Source: Pseudonocardia benzenivorans CB1190
GTDB lineage: Bacteria > Actinomycetota > Actinomycetes > Mycobacteriales > Pseudonocardiaceae
Assembly: GCF_000196675.2 (NCBI RefSeq)
Contig: NC_015312.1
Location: 5,782,501 to 5,846,500, forward strand
Direction: 5' to 3'
DNA: 64,000 nucleotides
The notes beneath the pieces are model-generated. The model ran no database searches, was not told the origin of the DNA, and saw only the letters and a list, made by a program, of their open reading frames with translations. The position numbers were made by a program, and so were the translations under genes. Shown in pieces: positions 63,823 to 64,000 of this stretch (position 1 is the stretch's first letter; every line of letters starts with the position of its first letter).

Positions 63823-64000
63823 GTCGGGCGCGCCGTCACGCGCCGTCGTCCGTGGTCCGGGGACCTCGCCACGGTAGGTGACAGCCGTGTAATTCACCCA
63901 CACGTCCCCTGTCGATCCACAGGTTGGTCACATCCTGTGGACCGGGCACTGCGCAGCGCGAACCACCCGATAGCCGCGTTGACCCCGCCCCCGTGGCGAG
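63823..64000. other. Right-edge non-coding stretch with a TCCACAGG hairpin
   Basis: No gene is supported from 63823 to the window end. TCCACAGG (63916-63923) and CCTGTGGA (63934-63941) form an 8-bp inverted repeat with a 10-base loop. It may be a promoter-proximal operator of a gene beyond the edge. Confidence 0.4.

Noticed and set aside
63905..63945. DnaA boxes or a replication origin at the right edge
   Set aside because: CGATCCACA matches the box consensus at only 7 of 9 positions, the second copy is worse, there is no AT-rich region, and no dnaA or dnaN is near.

Overview
The window is high-GC chromosomal DNA of an actinobacterium, most likely a member of the Pseudonocardiaceae close to Pseudonocardia. 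The evidence is the strong G+C bias, frequent GTG starts, an Mkl/Mce lipid importer, HadAB-type dehydratases, an R2-like ligand-binding oxidase, a nicotinoprotein-type alcohol dehydrogenase, and gene order shared with the Mycobacterium tuberculosis rpmG-had-trpT-secE-nusG-rplKA and rplJL-rpoBC-rpsLG-fusA-tuf-rpsJ regions. The genus is an inference.

Layout. Positions 1-9572 carry, on the minus strand, the start of the S10 operon (rpsJ-rplC-rplD-rplW-rplB-rpsS-rplV-rpsC, cut by the window edge) and the str operon (rpsL-rpsG-fusA-tuf). rpoB-rpoC fill 9572-17044. Between rpoB and rplL lies a plus-strand acyl-CoA ligase. rplJ-rplL (19.7-20.8 kb) are followed, further upstream on the same strand, by a large lipid block: alcohol dehydrogenase, R2lox, MpaB-like oxygenase, Mkl ATPase, two YrbE permeases, MceA-F and two Mce-associated proteins (21-36 kb). 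From 36 to 42.4 kb come a divergent two-component pair, an SCP2-like protein, two tiny ORFs, a MocR regulator and an alpha-methylacyl-CoA racemase. rplA-rplK-nusG-secE-tRNA-Trp occupy 42.6-45.5 kb, then an aminotransferase and, on the minus strand, tRNA-Thr, tRNA-Met, rpmG, hadA, hadB and a small helix-hairpin-helix protein (45.7-48.6 kb). From 48.7 to 64 kb is accessory DNA: an NCS1 permease with a Cys-rich tail, a LAL-type LuxR regulator, a P450/acyl-CoA ligase operon, TenA, a holin-like membrane protein, a serine hydrolase, an SMR pump, a patatin and an intact IS30-family element.

How it fits together. Translation and transcription genes are interleaved with lipid and sterol genes: Mce uptake, two acyl-CoA ligases, racemase, HadAB, P450 and SCP2-like protein. 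This suggests uptake and oxidation of hydrophobic substrates.

The most unusual signal is not a gene. Four intergenic places each carry four copies of a 15-base element (consensus GCAACCTCACGGTCG) in alternating orientation, with starts exactly 31 bp apart and different 16-base spacers. They begin at 17716, 36315, 42454 and 62351. In the fourth, an IS30-family element sits in the first spacer, equidistant from the two flanking arms. Second in interest is the tightly packed ADH-R2lox-MpaB gene set directly upstream of mkl-yrbE-mce.
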